Assembly: GCA_963817635.1 (NCBI GenBank)
Contig: CAWFPR010000027.1
Span: 124,001-188,000 of the forward strand
From: CAWFPR01 sp963817635
GTDB taxonomy: Bacteria; Acidobacteriota; Vicinamibacteria; Vicinamibacterales; 2-12-FULL-66-21
Length of the DNA stretch: 64,000 bases
Direction of reading: 5' to 3'
Below are positions 15,772 through 25,287 of the stretch, one piece after another. The position numbers and the translations under genes were made by a program. The notes beneath the pieces were generated by a model. It did not search any database and was not told the origin of the DNA. It saw nothing but the letters and a program-made list of their open reading frames with translations. Each line of letters begins with the position of its first letter. Position 1 is the stretch's first letter.

Positions 15772-18700
15772 CCGGAGTCTCCGCGCCCGGGTGGGCGAAT
15801 TTTCTCAGAATGGCGAGCAGGCCGTTGGCCGCGGCCTGTTCCCCCTTGGCGACGCGCTCCGCGTAGTACGGCAGGATCAGGCACGCATTGTCATAGACCG
15901 ACGCCCACATCCGGGTCGCCGGCAGGCGCTTGTACAGATCCTGGTAGTCTTCGTCGAGTTCCTTGCGCGCCCGCGCGAGCTTCCCCGCCGCCAGCGCTTC
16001 GTGCTGCCGCAGCTCGATGTCGCCCACGACGCTCCAGAAATCCGCGTCGCTGGCGTTGCGCGCGTCGAGGCTCTGGCGCACGACGCCGGCGAAGTTCCGA
16101 TCGAGACCGCGCCATCGACGGGTCCCGGCGTTCAGCGCCGCGTCGGCGGCCAGGCAGTTTGCGGCCGGGTAGTACAGATCCCGCTCGCCGGCCTTTGCTC
16201 CGATGGCCTGCGCCCGCTGGTAGCACGCCTTCATCTGTTTGAGGTCGTCGCCGACGCTGGAATGCCTTCCGGCAGCCGCATCGACGAGCGCCTTTCGCTT
16301 GTACACGGCACCGACGAGGCTGGCCCGCTCCATCGTGTCCTGAAGGGCCTCGAGCGTGCCCAGAAGCGCGAGCGCCTGCGCAATCAGTTCGTCAGCGCGT
16401 GCCACGGCCTTTTGCATCGAGCGTTCCCTGTCGGCGCCCGATCGTCGAGCGGCTCCTCGGGGCTTCCCGGTTCGCCGGCCGGCCGCGCGCCTGCCGCCGT
16501 GATTCGCCGCTTCGTCGAGGCCTTGCCGCGCCGCGTCGACCAGCTCCCACGCCAGGCGGCTGCGCACGTTGGCGAGCTGCTCGGCTGCCTTCATGGACGC
16601 CGTGCCGTCGGGCGCCGCCACGGCGCGCGCGTACCATTGAATACCGGCCTCGATCGCTCCCGCCTCGACGAACGCCTCGCCGAAGCGCTCTGCCACCTTC
16701 CCGCTCCCTCCCCAGCGATCGCCGAAGAGCTTCTCCAGCTCGTGGAGATCGGAAAGCTGAGCCACCGGATCCCTGCCCTGGAACTTCGAGCGCACGACGC
16801 TGCGCTGCAGCTCCAGCAGCAGCGAGGTTTCCGACGCGACGCCGGAGAAGTCAGCCGCCGCGGCGGACGGCGCGCGATTGGCGTCGGGAGCCTGCCTCAG
16901 GAACATCCAGTCCGGGTCGCCATAGCACTGGTACGCCGCCCACGTATTGACGTCCGGATTGCATTCGTAGGCCGCGCGCCGGGCGTCGCCCACGGCGGCG
17001 ATGAAGCGATTGCCGCGCAGCAGCGATGCGTAGAACGCCTCGGCGAACGCGCTCGCCGCATCGTCGTCCACTGCCCAGCCCGCGGCGATCACGCACCGCA
17101 CGCCGATGGCAATCAGCGCCCCTGCGACACTGGACGCGAACTCGGCGCGATCGTAGCGCAGCAGTTGATCGGCATCGCCGCTGGCCAGATGGCAGCAGTT
17201 GACGAATACGAGTTCGGGCACCACGCGCATCTTGCCGATTTCGGCCGGACCAAGAAAGCTGCCGTTCGACAGCACGACGCCGCCGGGCCTGCCGGGCGCA
17301 GGCGCCATGCCGTGACCGGCCACGTGGACGATGCGCCAGGGTTTTTCGAAGAGGGCATTGACGATCGTCCGGGCGTTCGACCCGGGCCGCGACGGCTCGT
17401 CGCTGATGAGCGACGTCACGAGATTCCGCCCGAGCGCACCGGGCGCTGTCAGCCGGGCGCAGACCGCAATCGCCTCGTCCCGTGCACCGAAGAGTCGCGG
17501 AAACTCGGGCGGACATTCAGGCTCCCCGATCACGAGCACGCAGTCGTCGGCATCCGCGTCGATGACCGCTTCCCGGAATCGCTCCACGCGCAGCTTGCGA
17601 AGCAGCTTGACGCGGATCGCCCACGGCTCGTCGCCGGGCTCGCCCGGCGTGCGCGAATCCAGCAGTTCCCACGGAATCGGCGCGGTCCCCGCGTCGAGTT
17701 CCATCTGCAGCTCGCCGCTGCCCGCCAGATACGGCTCGAGTTCGACCGGTACCAACAGGTTGAAGAGCGTCCGTCCGATCTGCTGATCGCGGTTCTGATC
17801 ATTCGACGCGGTCTTGACGAGGTCGCGGAGCAGGGCGCTCTGGGTGCGCTGCCCGCGCACTTCGCTTCGCGCGCGCCGGGTATCGAGCGTGAATGCAATC
17901 GACGGTTCGTCGCTCGTCCCGTCCTGCGTTTCCACGCTGATGAAATCGTAGTCGGCTCCGCGGTACCCGGAATCAGGCGGACGCTCGAGGGGGCCGGTCC
18001 CCTCCTTGACCGTGTCATCGACACGATAACGCCCCGCCGTGGCGGCTTCCTGCAGTCGGAGGGCCCGCCAGGCTTCGGTCGCGCGGTCGAGGTACAGCTC
18101 GACGACGTGCAGGTGACTCACCCGGGGCCATCTTCGATCGTGCGTCTCTTTCAGCTGGGTGTTCGCGTCGCAGATGCCCTGCGCGATGAGCCGTGCGGCC
18201 TCGCCGGCCGAGACGTTCGAGCCTCCGCTGCCCATGAGCGTGGTGGCGAGCCTGAAGTATCGCGGCGTGGGGCCTTTCGTCTCGGCCAGCCGCTGGGCCC
18301 ACGCGATGACGGCCTGGCGAACGGAGTGCGACAGGTCCGCGCCACGCAGCTTGCCTTCCTCGCCGAGGCCGACGACGATGACCGCCCTGGGCCGCGGCAC
18401 GAACGTGCCCCGCTCGAGGTTGGCCCGCGTGTTGACGAAGATCTGGTTCGTGCCGACCGTCACCGGGTAGACCCCGAGGCGCAGCGAGTGCGCCATCGCG
18501 CCGCCGATCACCCGGTTCATCACGTCTTCGGTGCCGGTCAGCCGCATCGCGTGATAGTGACCGAGCAGGAGCGCTTCCGGCTCGAACGTCAGGTCGCCGT
18601 TGGTGACGGTTATCCGCAGCGGCTCGTCTGGCGCCGGACCTCGTCTGGCGGACGGCCGCGCAGCCGCCCGGGCGCGACCTTGTTCGCCCGAAGCGGTGGC

Positions 18701-20179
18701 GGGACCATCGGTCATGCCACCCCGGACGAACCGGCGGTCGGGCAGCGCCGTGCGCGGGTTCACGGCGTTCAACCCCTGGGCGCGGCCCGAGAGCGCGTTG
18801 ACGAGAAAATCAATCGTCGCCTGCTGGGAAAAGTAGCTGAAGTGCGTCACCGCATCGGACGGCAGGTTGCCGCCCGGTCCGAAGCAGCCGATGCGCGAGG
18901 CCGGAATGAAGGCAGAGGCCGACCGATCGATGCGCCACCCGCCCTCGGCCGGGACCATCAGGTCGTTGGCCCCGCCGAAAAACTGGTCGATGCCGAGATC
19001 GAGCAGGCGATCGAGTGTCGTGGCCGGGTGGTAGTTCGCCACGAGTGCCGAGTAGGCGCCGGCCGGCGGGCCCGGAGGATCCTGGATCCCGGCGATCGCG
19101 TCTCCGTCACGGTCCATGGCGTGGAGGCCCGGGAGATCGCCCGATGCGTGCCTGGCCAGCCAGACCAGGCCGTTCGCGACGAAGGCCGCCCCCGACGTGA
19201 ACGGGTTGTCGGGGAACATCTCGAGCAGATTCGCGATCCATCCGATCGTCTCACTCCAGCGCTCCGGCGTGGCGAGCGGCGTGCCGTCGTTCGGCGTGGC
19301 GACCAGCACCGCGTGGCCCAGCGTGAACCGGCGTGAGAGATCGCCAAAGGCGCCGGCGCGCTCCACGAGCGTCCGAAGAACCAGACCGCCGCGCGAGTGT
19401 GCAACGACATCGAACGTCGTGCCGTGCTTCGGCAGCGCCTCGAGCAGCATGCGGGCGTTCTGCTCCGGCGTGCGGCTGATGGTGAAGTGATTGAACGCGA
19501 ACACGCGGTCGCCGTAGAACTCCGTCGCGCGCTCGAAGAAAGCCGACCCGGCCAGTGCGCGGTAGGTGGAGGCGGCATCCGAGAACGGACCGTGAAGCAG
19601 GAGAAGCGAGCGCTCCGGCGCCCGCGGTTCGGTGCGCTTGAGTACGCCGGCAGCCAGCGCGTTGCCGGTGACCTTGACCCAGCCTTCCTGGAGTCCCCGC
19701 TTGTTCCACACCGCGGCTTCGAGCGCTTCGGCCAGGCGGGGCAGCACGAAGCTCACGGCCTCGTCCGCAGCGCGCTGGGCGATCTTGATCACGATGGCCT
19801 TCACGATCCGGCCGGCAATGCCGCGCGTCGTGTTCGGACGGAGGGGCACCCGGAAACGCGCGCGGGACGATCCACGCGCGGCCCGGCGCGCCCCGTCCGC
19901 CGGCAGGTGAAACGTCAGCGCCCCCGAGGGAAGACGCAGCGCGAGGATGGCCGTCTGCCCCGGCCCCACGTCGCAGGTGACGTCCAGCCCCTCGGGTCCG
20001 GCCAGCCCGCGTCGGGCCGTTGGAGGAGACTCGAGAACGACCTCCTCGATGAGCTGGGACTCGCCGGTCAGAAATTCCGGGGGCAATCCCGGCAGGCCGG
20101 CGGCGCGATCTCGGGCGCGACCGCGCGTGGCCCCCGGGCCCCTGGCGCTCCAGCCTGGCGAGTTTACTTGGAGGGGCAC
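15761..20179 (-). CDS. Giant fusion of an alpha/beta-hydrolase (lipase-like) domain and a CHAT protease domain
   Basis: A 1472-residue protein with a GTG start. The first half contains an alpha/beta hydrolase: LLLLHGPFSD (about 192-201), nucleophile Ser262 in AHSRGGLV, an acid candidate Asp406 in GGANDLMVP and His446 in DAVTHFSYF. The second half is a CHAT domain with His956 in VHVAGHGMA and Cys995/Cys996 in FVNCCHLASGD, followed by WAAYQCYGDPDW. The last 350 residues are helical and repeat-like, with a basic patch around 1250-1275. CHAT proteases are caspase-fold peptidases used in bacterial conflict and type III-E CRISPR systems. It is third in a tight operon with a caspase. No signal peptide is visible. 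A lipase-CHAT fusion of this size is unusual. Confidence 0.92.
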   Translation of the reverse strand: MPLQVNSPGWSARGPGATRGRARDRAAGLPGLPPEFLTGESQLIEEVVLESPPTARRGLAGPEGLDVTCDVGPGQTAILALRLPSGALTFHLPADGARRAARGSSRARFRVPLRPNTTRGIAGRIVKAIVIKIAQRAADEAVSFVLPRLAEALEAAVWNKRGLQEGWVKVTGNALAAGVLKRTEPRAPERSLLLLHGPFSDAASTYRALAGSAFFERATEFYGDRVFAFNHFTISRTPEQNARMLLEALPKHGTTFDVVAHSRGGLVLRTLVERAGAFGDLSRRFTLGHAVLVATPNDGTPLATPERWSETIGWIANLLEMFPDNPFTSGAAFVANGLVWLARHASGDLPGLHAMDRDGDAIAGIQDPPGPPAGAYSALVANYHPATTLDRLLDLGIDQFFGGANDLMVPAEGGWRIDRSASAFIPASRIGCFGPGGNLPSDAVTHFSYFSQQATIDFLVNALSGRAQGLNAVNPRTALPDRRFVRGGMTDGPATASGEQGRARAAARPSARRGPAPDEPLRITVTNGDLTFEPEALLLGHYHAMRLTGTEDVMNRVIGGAMAHSLRLGVYPVTVGTNQIFVNTRANLERGTFVPRPRAVIVVGLGEEGKLRGADLSHSVRQAVIAWAQRLAETKGPTPRYFRLATTLMGSGGSNVSAGEAARLIAQGICDANTQLKETHDRRWPRVSHLHVVELYLDRATEAWRALRLQEAATAGRYRVDDTVKEGTGPLERPPDSGYRGADYDFISVETQDGTSDEPSIAFTLDTRRARSEVRGQRTQSALLRDLVKTASNDQNRDQQIGRTLFNLLVPVELEPYLAGSGELQMELDAGTAPIPWELLDSRTPGEPGDEPWAIRVKLLRKLRVERFREAVIDADADDCVLVIGEPECPPEFPRLFGARDEAIAVCARLTAPGALGRNLVTSLISDEPSRPGSNARTIVNALFEKPWRIVHVAGHGMAPAPGRPGGVVLSNGSFLGPAEIGKMRVVPELVFVNCCHLASGDADQLLRYDRAEFASSVAGALIAIGVRCVIAAGWAVDDDAASAFAEAFYASLLRGNRFIAAVGDARRAAYECNPDVNTWAAYQCYGDPDWMFLRQAPDANRAPSAAAADFSGVASETSLLLELQRSVVRSKFQGRDPVAQLSDLHELEKLFGDRWGGSGKVAERFGEAFVEAGAIEAGIQWYARAVAAPDGTASMKAAEQLANVRSRLAWELVDAARQGLDEAANHGGRRAAGRRTGKPRGAARRSGADRERSMQKAVARADELIAQALALLGTLEALQDTMERASLVGAVYKRKALVDAAAGRHSSVGDDLKQMKACYQRAQAIGAKAGERDLYYPAANCLAADAALNAGTRRWRGLDRNFAGVVRQSLDARNASDADFWSVVGDIELRQHEALAAGKLARARKELDEDYQDLYKRLPATRMWASVYDNACLILPYYAERVAKGEQAAANGLLAILRKFAHPGAETPDAE

Positions 20180-20182
20180 GAC

Positions 20183-21220
20183 CTACCTGGATTTCCTCTT
20201 CCGTACCGGGGCCGCGGCGGACCGTCGCGACGGCGCTCGCCGCGTCTTCCGGCGCGGCCGCGGTGTCCGAATCGACCGGAGACGCGTGATCGCGCGCGCC
20301 GTCGTCGCGGGCGCCGGATCGAGCGTGTAGCACGGGAGGATGCCCTGCGCGTAGAGCAACCCGTACACCAGCGCCTGGTTCGTCTTGTGTCCCGGCCGGA
20401 ACACGTTGTTGTCCAGCCACTCGCTCACATGCGCCAGTCCCCGCCCGAGATCGATGTCGACGTCGGCTGAGTGAACCAGCACCGTGGGATCGCCCGCCCA
20501 CGGCGCGGCGTCCCTGGAGAACGACAGCTGGACGTTCCCTTCGGCAAAACGCGTGTGCTTCCAGCTGTCGGGATGCGCCGGCAGATCGTCGAGCCCGGCC
20601 GGCGCGCCGTGACCCGGCGCCGCGGCGAAATCGCCCGCGCGCGGCATCCGCGCCTTCAGTCCGGCGTCGAAGAACAGGAACACGCGGTCCACCGCGACGT
20701 GCCGCACGCCGCGCACGAACGGCAGCAACGGCGCGCCGTCGATGAACGTCTCGCGCAGCTTGGCCTCGATATTCAGGCACGCCATCATGGCGGCGACCTC
20801 GAGCGTGCGATATGTCCCGGCGTCGAGGCCCGGCGGCGCCGTGAACGGCGAGGCGAGCTGCTTCAGGCGGCCGAAGCCCTTCGGCAGGTCCGTGGTTTCC
20901 GGCGAATCGGGCACCAGCATCAGCCGAAGCACGACGTCGTCGGCTTCGAGGTTCTGCGGAACCCGCATGAAGTCCAGGCGTCGAACGAGGTGCCACGCAG
21001 GACGGTGACGCGGGGCCGAGAACGTGAGGCCGTAGACCTGGCCGGCGTCGAACGGCAGGTCGAGTCGAAGTTCGACCGTCGACTCGCTCGTCTGCCCCTG
21101 CGACAGAATGCGCGGCCCGCCTGCCGCGAACATGTCGAACACACGGATCTTCAACGGGCCGCCGCGCCACAGATTCCGGTCGCAGCCATAGAGGACCACC
21201 GTCAAGCGTTTGCCGGTCAT
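20183..21220 (-). CDS. Unknown protein between caspase and lipase-CHAT genes
   Basis: A 345-residue protein with a strong ribosome site (AGGAGG six bases before the ATG), followed three bases later by the lipase-CHAT start. The N-terminal third is strand-rich (LTVVLYGCDRNLW, LKIRVFDMFA) and looks like a beta-sandwich. A helical middle follows, then VFLFFDAGLKARMP, a region with WAGDPTVLVHSADVDIDLG, and a late YGLLYAQGILPCYTLDP motif. The C-terminus is very basic. No family is recognised. Its fixed place in the operon suggests a sensor, adaptor or substrate for the two clan-CD peptidases (inference). Confidence 0.8.
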   Translation of the reverse strand: MTGKRLTVVLYGCDRNLWRGGPLKIRVFDMFAAGGPRILSQGQTSESTVELRLDLPFDAGQVYGLTFSAPRHRPAWHLVRRLDFMRVPQNLEADDVVLRLMLVPDSPETTDLPKGFGRLKQLASPFTAPPGLDAGTYRTLEVAAMMACLNIEAKLRETFIDGAPLLPFVRGVRHVAVDRVFLFFDAGLKARMPRAGDFAAAPGHGAPAGLDDLPAHPDSWKHTRFAEGNVQLSFSRDAAPWAGDPTVLVHSADVDIDLGRGLAHVSEWLDNNVFRPGHKTNQALVYGLLYAQGILPCYTLDPAPATTARAITRLRSIRTPRPRRKTRRAPSRRSAAAPVRKRKSR

Positions 21221-21278
21221 TTCGACCTCCTGCGGGCCGTGACGTCCCCGCGAGCGGGGCGCCTCGACATGCGTGAAC

Positions 21279-22118
21279 TCAGGCCGTGAACAGCGGCTGA
21301 TCGAACGCGCTCGTGCGTCCTTCGAGCTGCGGCACCTGATCGAACTTCTTCTTCTTCAGCACGGCCGACGCGCGGTCGTGCAGGTCGCGATACGTGAGGC
21401 GTCCCTTGCTGCTGCGGATCGCGTCAACGAGAGCATACGTGAGCGCACCGTTGTACCGGCCGTTGATGAAGGCGTCGGCCGACGTCTGCGTGTCCCGGCA
21501 GCCGGCGATGAGCACTTCGGGCAGGTCCGCCTGCACGATGTCCCTGAACTTGCGGATCGAGCGTGACGAGCGCCGCAGGCTGGTCGACACCTTCTTTGGC
21601 AGGCTTCGCCTTGATTCGACGGCCTTCAGACCCCAGGGACTCGGGAGGTACCGCTCCTTGACAGGCGCGTCGGGCGGGAGGATTGCGCGGGTGTTCGTGC
21701 CCGAATGGCAGCAGTCCATGATGGCCGTGAAACTGACGCCCGCACGCAGGCCGTCGAGCGTCGCGCGCAGCCAGTCGTCGCGCAGCGGATCGTCCCAGTC
21801 GAGATCGGTCGGACACAGGATCTCGTCGCGCCCATCGGCTTCGTCGCCGTTGTCGTCTGGCACGTTGGATCCGTGGCCGGAATAGTGCACGAGGGCGACA
21901 TCGCCCTTCTTCGCACCGCGCACGAGGGCCTGAATGCCCTTCTGCATCGCCTTCTTGGTCGCCGCGCCGTCGGTCAGCACGGTGATGTCCTTCTTCTTGA
22001 ACCCATGGAACTCGACGAGCGCGTCACGCAGGTCGTTCACGTCATTCACGCATCCCCGAAGATCGGCGCCCGGTATCTGGTACCGGTTGATGCCGATCAG
22101 CAACGCCCGCTTCGCCAT
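21279..22118 (-). CDS. Caspase-family (C14, metacaspase-like) cysteine protease
   Basis: A 279-residue protein that is almost only a caspase-fold domain. It starts MAKRALLIGINRY, has the NDV motif of metacaspases (CVNDVNDLRDAL), catalytic His82 in VHYSGHGS and Cys137 in DCCHSG. The segment after Cys has the Asp/Arg pocket region (IAGCRDTQTSADAFINGRYNG). AGGAGG precedes the ATG; a longer in-frame start would translate the upstream repeat array and is rejected. Metacaspases cleave after Arg or Lys and are linked to stress and death responses. It is first in the operon with the unknown 345-residue protein, lipase-CHAT and DUF5995 proteins. Confidence 0.96.
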   Translation of the reverse strand: MAKRALLIGINRYQIPGADLRGCVNDVNDLRDALVEFHGFKKKDITVLTDGAATKKAMQKGIQALVRGAKKGDVALVHYSGHGSNVPDDNGDEADGRDEILCPTDLDWDDPLRDDWLRATLDGLRAGVSFTAIMDCCHSGTNTRAILPPDAPVKERYLPSPWGLKAVESRRSLPKKVSTSLRRSSRSIRKFRDIVQADLPEVLIAGCRDTQTSADAFINGRYNGALTYALVDAIRSSKGRLTYRDLHDRASAVLKKKKFDQVPQLEGRTSAFDQPLFTA

Positions 22119-22131
22119 CACAGCCTCCTTT

Positions 22132-22264
<133 letters not shown>

Positions 22265-22270
22265 CCCCTT

Positions 22271-22349
22271 TCAGAACGTTCGCCGGTACTCGAGCCGGAG
22301 GATGTTGTCGTACCAGCTCGCCGTCGTCAACGCGTGGCCGTCGTCGCAG
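22271..22349 (-). pseudogene. Orphan C-terminal remnant of an outer-membrane beta-barrel protein
   Basis: Immediately after the peroxidase stop, another minus-strand frame reads SCDDGHALTTASW, then YDNILRLEYRRTF, then stop. Alternating hydrophobic and charged residues ending in Phe is the C-terminal signature of beta-barrel outer-membrane proteins. Only about 26 codons exist, with no start, so I call it the tail of a deleted gene. Confidence 0.38.
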
Positions 22350-25142
22350 CTACTTCCTGAACGCCTCGTCGTTCTCGGCGCCCTTCCTCGGCTTCCACGC
22401 GAGGCTGTAGTAGTCGCCGCGATCGCGCGCCCAGGGATCGAACGCGTTGACGACCTGCGCCAGCTCCGGCTGCAGCTCGGGAATGGTGCGCATCAGCACG
22501 CGTTTCAGCGGCGAGACCGGCTGATGCTCGTGCCCGTTCACCGGCTTCGGCTCGAACATCGGCGTCGGTCCGTTGTTCATCACCCAGTCGATGCCGAGCG
22601 TCGTGTAGAACTCCGGGCGGAAGCTGGAGGTGAGGAAGCGATCGCTGAAGAGCCGGCGCGACGCATTCAGGATGAACACCACGAACTGCGTCTCCGAGAT
22701 CGCGAAGCCGTGCGGCCGGGTGGTTTCCGCCAGGTACCCGACGACGGTATCCACATCCTCGATGTTGTCCACAATCGAGCCGTCGGGATGGCCGAGACAG
22801 TCGCTTATGGCCGATCCGTCGGGATTGCGCTGCGCGCGCGTGATGATCTTCGACTGGTCGCAGCGATGCTGCCCGTAGACCTCGCGAAGCGTCGCCACGA
22901 GTCGCGCCTGCTCCTTCGCCTCAGGTGAGTCCGGCGGCAGGTGCTCGTCCACGAAATCGTCGAAGCTGGTCAGCTGCCGAAGGCCGTACTGCCGGCGGAA
23001 CTCGTTGAAGCGCGGCACACCGCGTTCGCGGTCGCGAATGATGTCGAGCGCCGCGATGTCGATCTGCTGCGTCGGGCCCTTGAGGCGGCCCATCTTCAGG
23101 TTCTGCATGAAGCGCGGATGGTTCTGCAGCGCCAGCAGCCCGAGGCGCTGGCGTCCCATGCTGAGCGCCCAGTCCGCCACACCGTGCTCGCGCATGAAGG
23201 GCGTCGCGAGGCCACGGAAGGTTTCGACGATCGGGACCTTGCTCGCGATCGCGTCGGGATTCGAGATGTCGCGGTACTCGATCAGGTCGGGCATCAGCGG
23301 GTGCAGCCGGTAGACGCTGACGAACTCCTCGGGGAAGTTGAACGGCGAGCCGAAGTGGTTGGTCCCGCCGTTCACGTCGTCGGGATTCGCCACGTTCCAC
23401 CCTGGCTTCTGGCTGCCCAGGCCGACGATCCCTGGGCCCGAGGCCAGGACCGAGTAGAGCTCGTTCGCCTTGTAGGCGGCCGGCGACGTCCCGAGCCGCT
23501 TGACCGTTCTCGCCAGCGCATCGGTCAGGACCGGTGTCCTTGCTGAAGAGGCCGCTCCAATTGCCGTTCATGCCCTTGAAGAGCGGCTCGTCGTAGAGCA
23601 GCTGGGGCGTCCATTCGATCGTGTGAATCTTGGCGATCTCGGCCGAGACGACGAGCCTCGCGGCCGCGAACAGTTCGTCGGGTGTGACGTCCCGGTATCG
23701 GATCACACGCGCGGGAGCATCGGGATTGCGCAGCCCCGAATCCGCGTCGGGTGTCCTCTCCGCGCGGCGGCGGAACTCGTCGACGAACAGGTTGTGCTCG
23801 CGCGAGAACACCGTATGGAGAAAGCTCATCCCGACGGTCCAGTTGTCGGGGAACGCTGCGGACTCCTGGCCCGTCCACTCGGGGAGCTTCGGGTCGGAAT
23901 CGAGCAGGAGCGGGAGGTAGCCCTGACGATCGCCCTCGCTGGTGCGCCCCGGGCAACTGGACCATCAGCAGACGGGCCGGGTCCTTCGGGTCGCGCTTGA
24001 CGCGGATGTGCGACGTCTCGTCGTAGCCGTAGATCTGCGAGGCATCCCACCAGGCCGTGTTCGTGTTCCGGAACGTCCGGGAGGAGCGGGCGGTGTACGT
24101 GCGGCCGTCGTGGGTGAAGTTCGCCGGCGCGGACGTGTCGGCCACGAGCGTCCTGTCGATCGTATCGCCGGGACGGCATCCCAGACGGGCCGCCTGTTCA
24201 GGCGTCAGCGGGGTTTCGACGCCGTTGACCTTCTGCGAGGCGCAACCGACGGCCATGTATTCCGGCGCGTTGTGCCCCTCGTCGAGGTGCGAGAACCAGT
24301 CGTGCGTCATGAACTGGATCCAGAAGGCCGCGATGACGTTCATGAACGGCGCTTTCTTGTAGTCGCAGTTCGCGTCCTTCGAGTAGCCCGGTTTGCCGTA
24401 GCCGTCGGCGCAGGCCGCCGGGATCGGACTGGGCGCGCGTGAACAGCTTGCGGCTGATGACCTGGGGATCCGGGCGCATCAGCGAGAGCCGGTCGCCGTG
24501 CCGGTTGCGCGTCAGGTCGTTGAGTCCGTCCTCCGGGAAGGTCTCCTCGAACTCCACGTTGCGGGCAAACAGCGTATTCACCGATCCCATCAGGGGATTG
24601 CGAATGTCGTTGCAGATACCGGTCAGGGTGCGGCCGCGGATGAGCGCGCCGCGACAGAGCTGGTCGCCGGCGCCGCCCACGGCCGCGTAGTTCGGGTCCG
24701 AGGCTGGCAGGCGCATCTCCGGCCAGACTTTCAGCGCCGGACCATCGGTGCCGTGCCGTCCCGCGAGGTAGGCCTCGAAGGTGCCGCTGTTGTCGAAGAG
24801 GTTGAACTTGATTAGCTCGATCCGCTCGTACTCGAGATCGATCAGCGCGCCGCCGACGCCCCTGAGGTTCTGCGTGGGCTTGCCAAGGGAGGTCTGGTCG
24901 CCGGTGCCGTAGTAGTTGCGCCAGTCCACCCACGGCGTGCCGCGGAACTTCAGCGCGGCCTCGCCGCCGCGGCAGCGGGCGGTGCTCTCCTGGACCTTCC
25001 CCTCGAATCGTTGATCGCGCGCGCTGGCGATCGGCCTCGGCCCGGTCGCGAGTTCGTCGATGCAGCCGCCGAGATCGGTCGCGTTGCAGTGCGCGAACAG
25101 CACGGCGAGCGCGACCACGAAGGCGCCCTGAACGATTCGCAT
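22350..25142 (-). CDS. Animal-type heme peroxidase, secreted, three frameshifts
   Basis: About 930 residues when three one-base shifts (near 24420, 23950 and 23522) are bridged; the flanking frames join without loss of family sequence. It begins with a Sec-type signal (MRIVQGAFVVALAVLFAHC). The distal side is in FMTHDWFSHLDEG. The conserved Arg region is FLHTVFSREHNLF, then AEIAKIHTIEWTPQLL, and the proximal His is in VYRLHPLMPD, as in the myeloperoxidase/cyclooxygenase superfamily. The ATG at 25142 follows GGGAGG. Such enzymes use peroxide to oxidise halides or fatty acids. It sits beside the protease island but is not tightly linked to it. Confidence 0.9.
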
Positions 25143-25234
25143 CCCGTCCTCCCTGAAACTCAGCAGGTCAGAGCGCCCGGAGCGATCGTGGCCAGCGGAG
25201 CGCGCATTCTGCGCGTGAGCCGCGGGGGATGTCA

Positions 25235-25287
25235 AGGTCAGCGGCGATGCAGGTCAGCGGCGATGCAGATGAGGTCAGCGGCGATCG
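25235..25287. repeat. 16-base tandem direct repeat
   Basis: AGGTCAGCGGCGATGC occurs at 25235-25250 and 25251-25266, and a third copy with a changed end follows at 25272 after a five-base insert. It overlaps the 3' end of the truncated membrane-protein gene. Confidence 0.9.

Noticed and set aside
15710..19336. A plus-strand open frame of 1208 codons
   Set aside because: It is antisense to the lipase-CHAT gene, whose catalytic motifs are complete; the opposite reading is low-information and Arg-rich.
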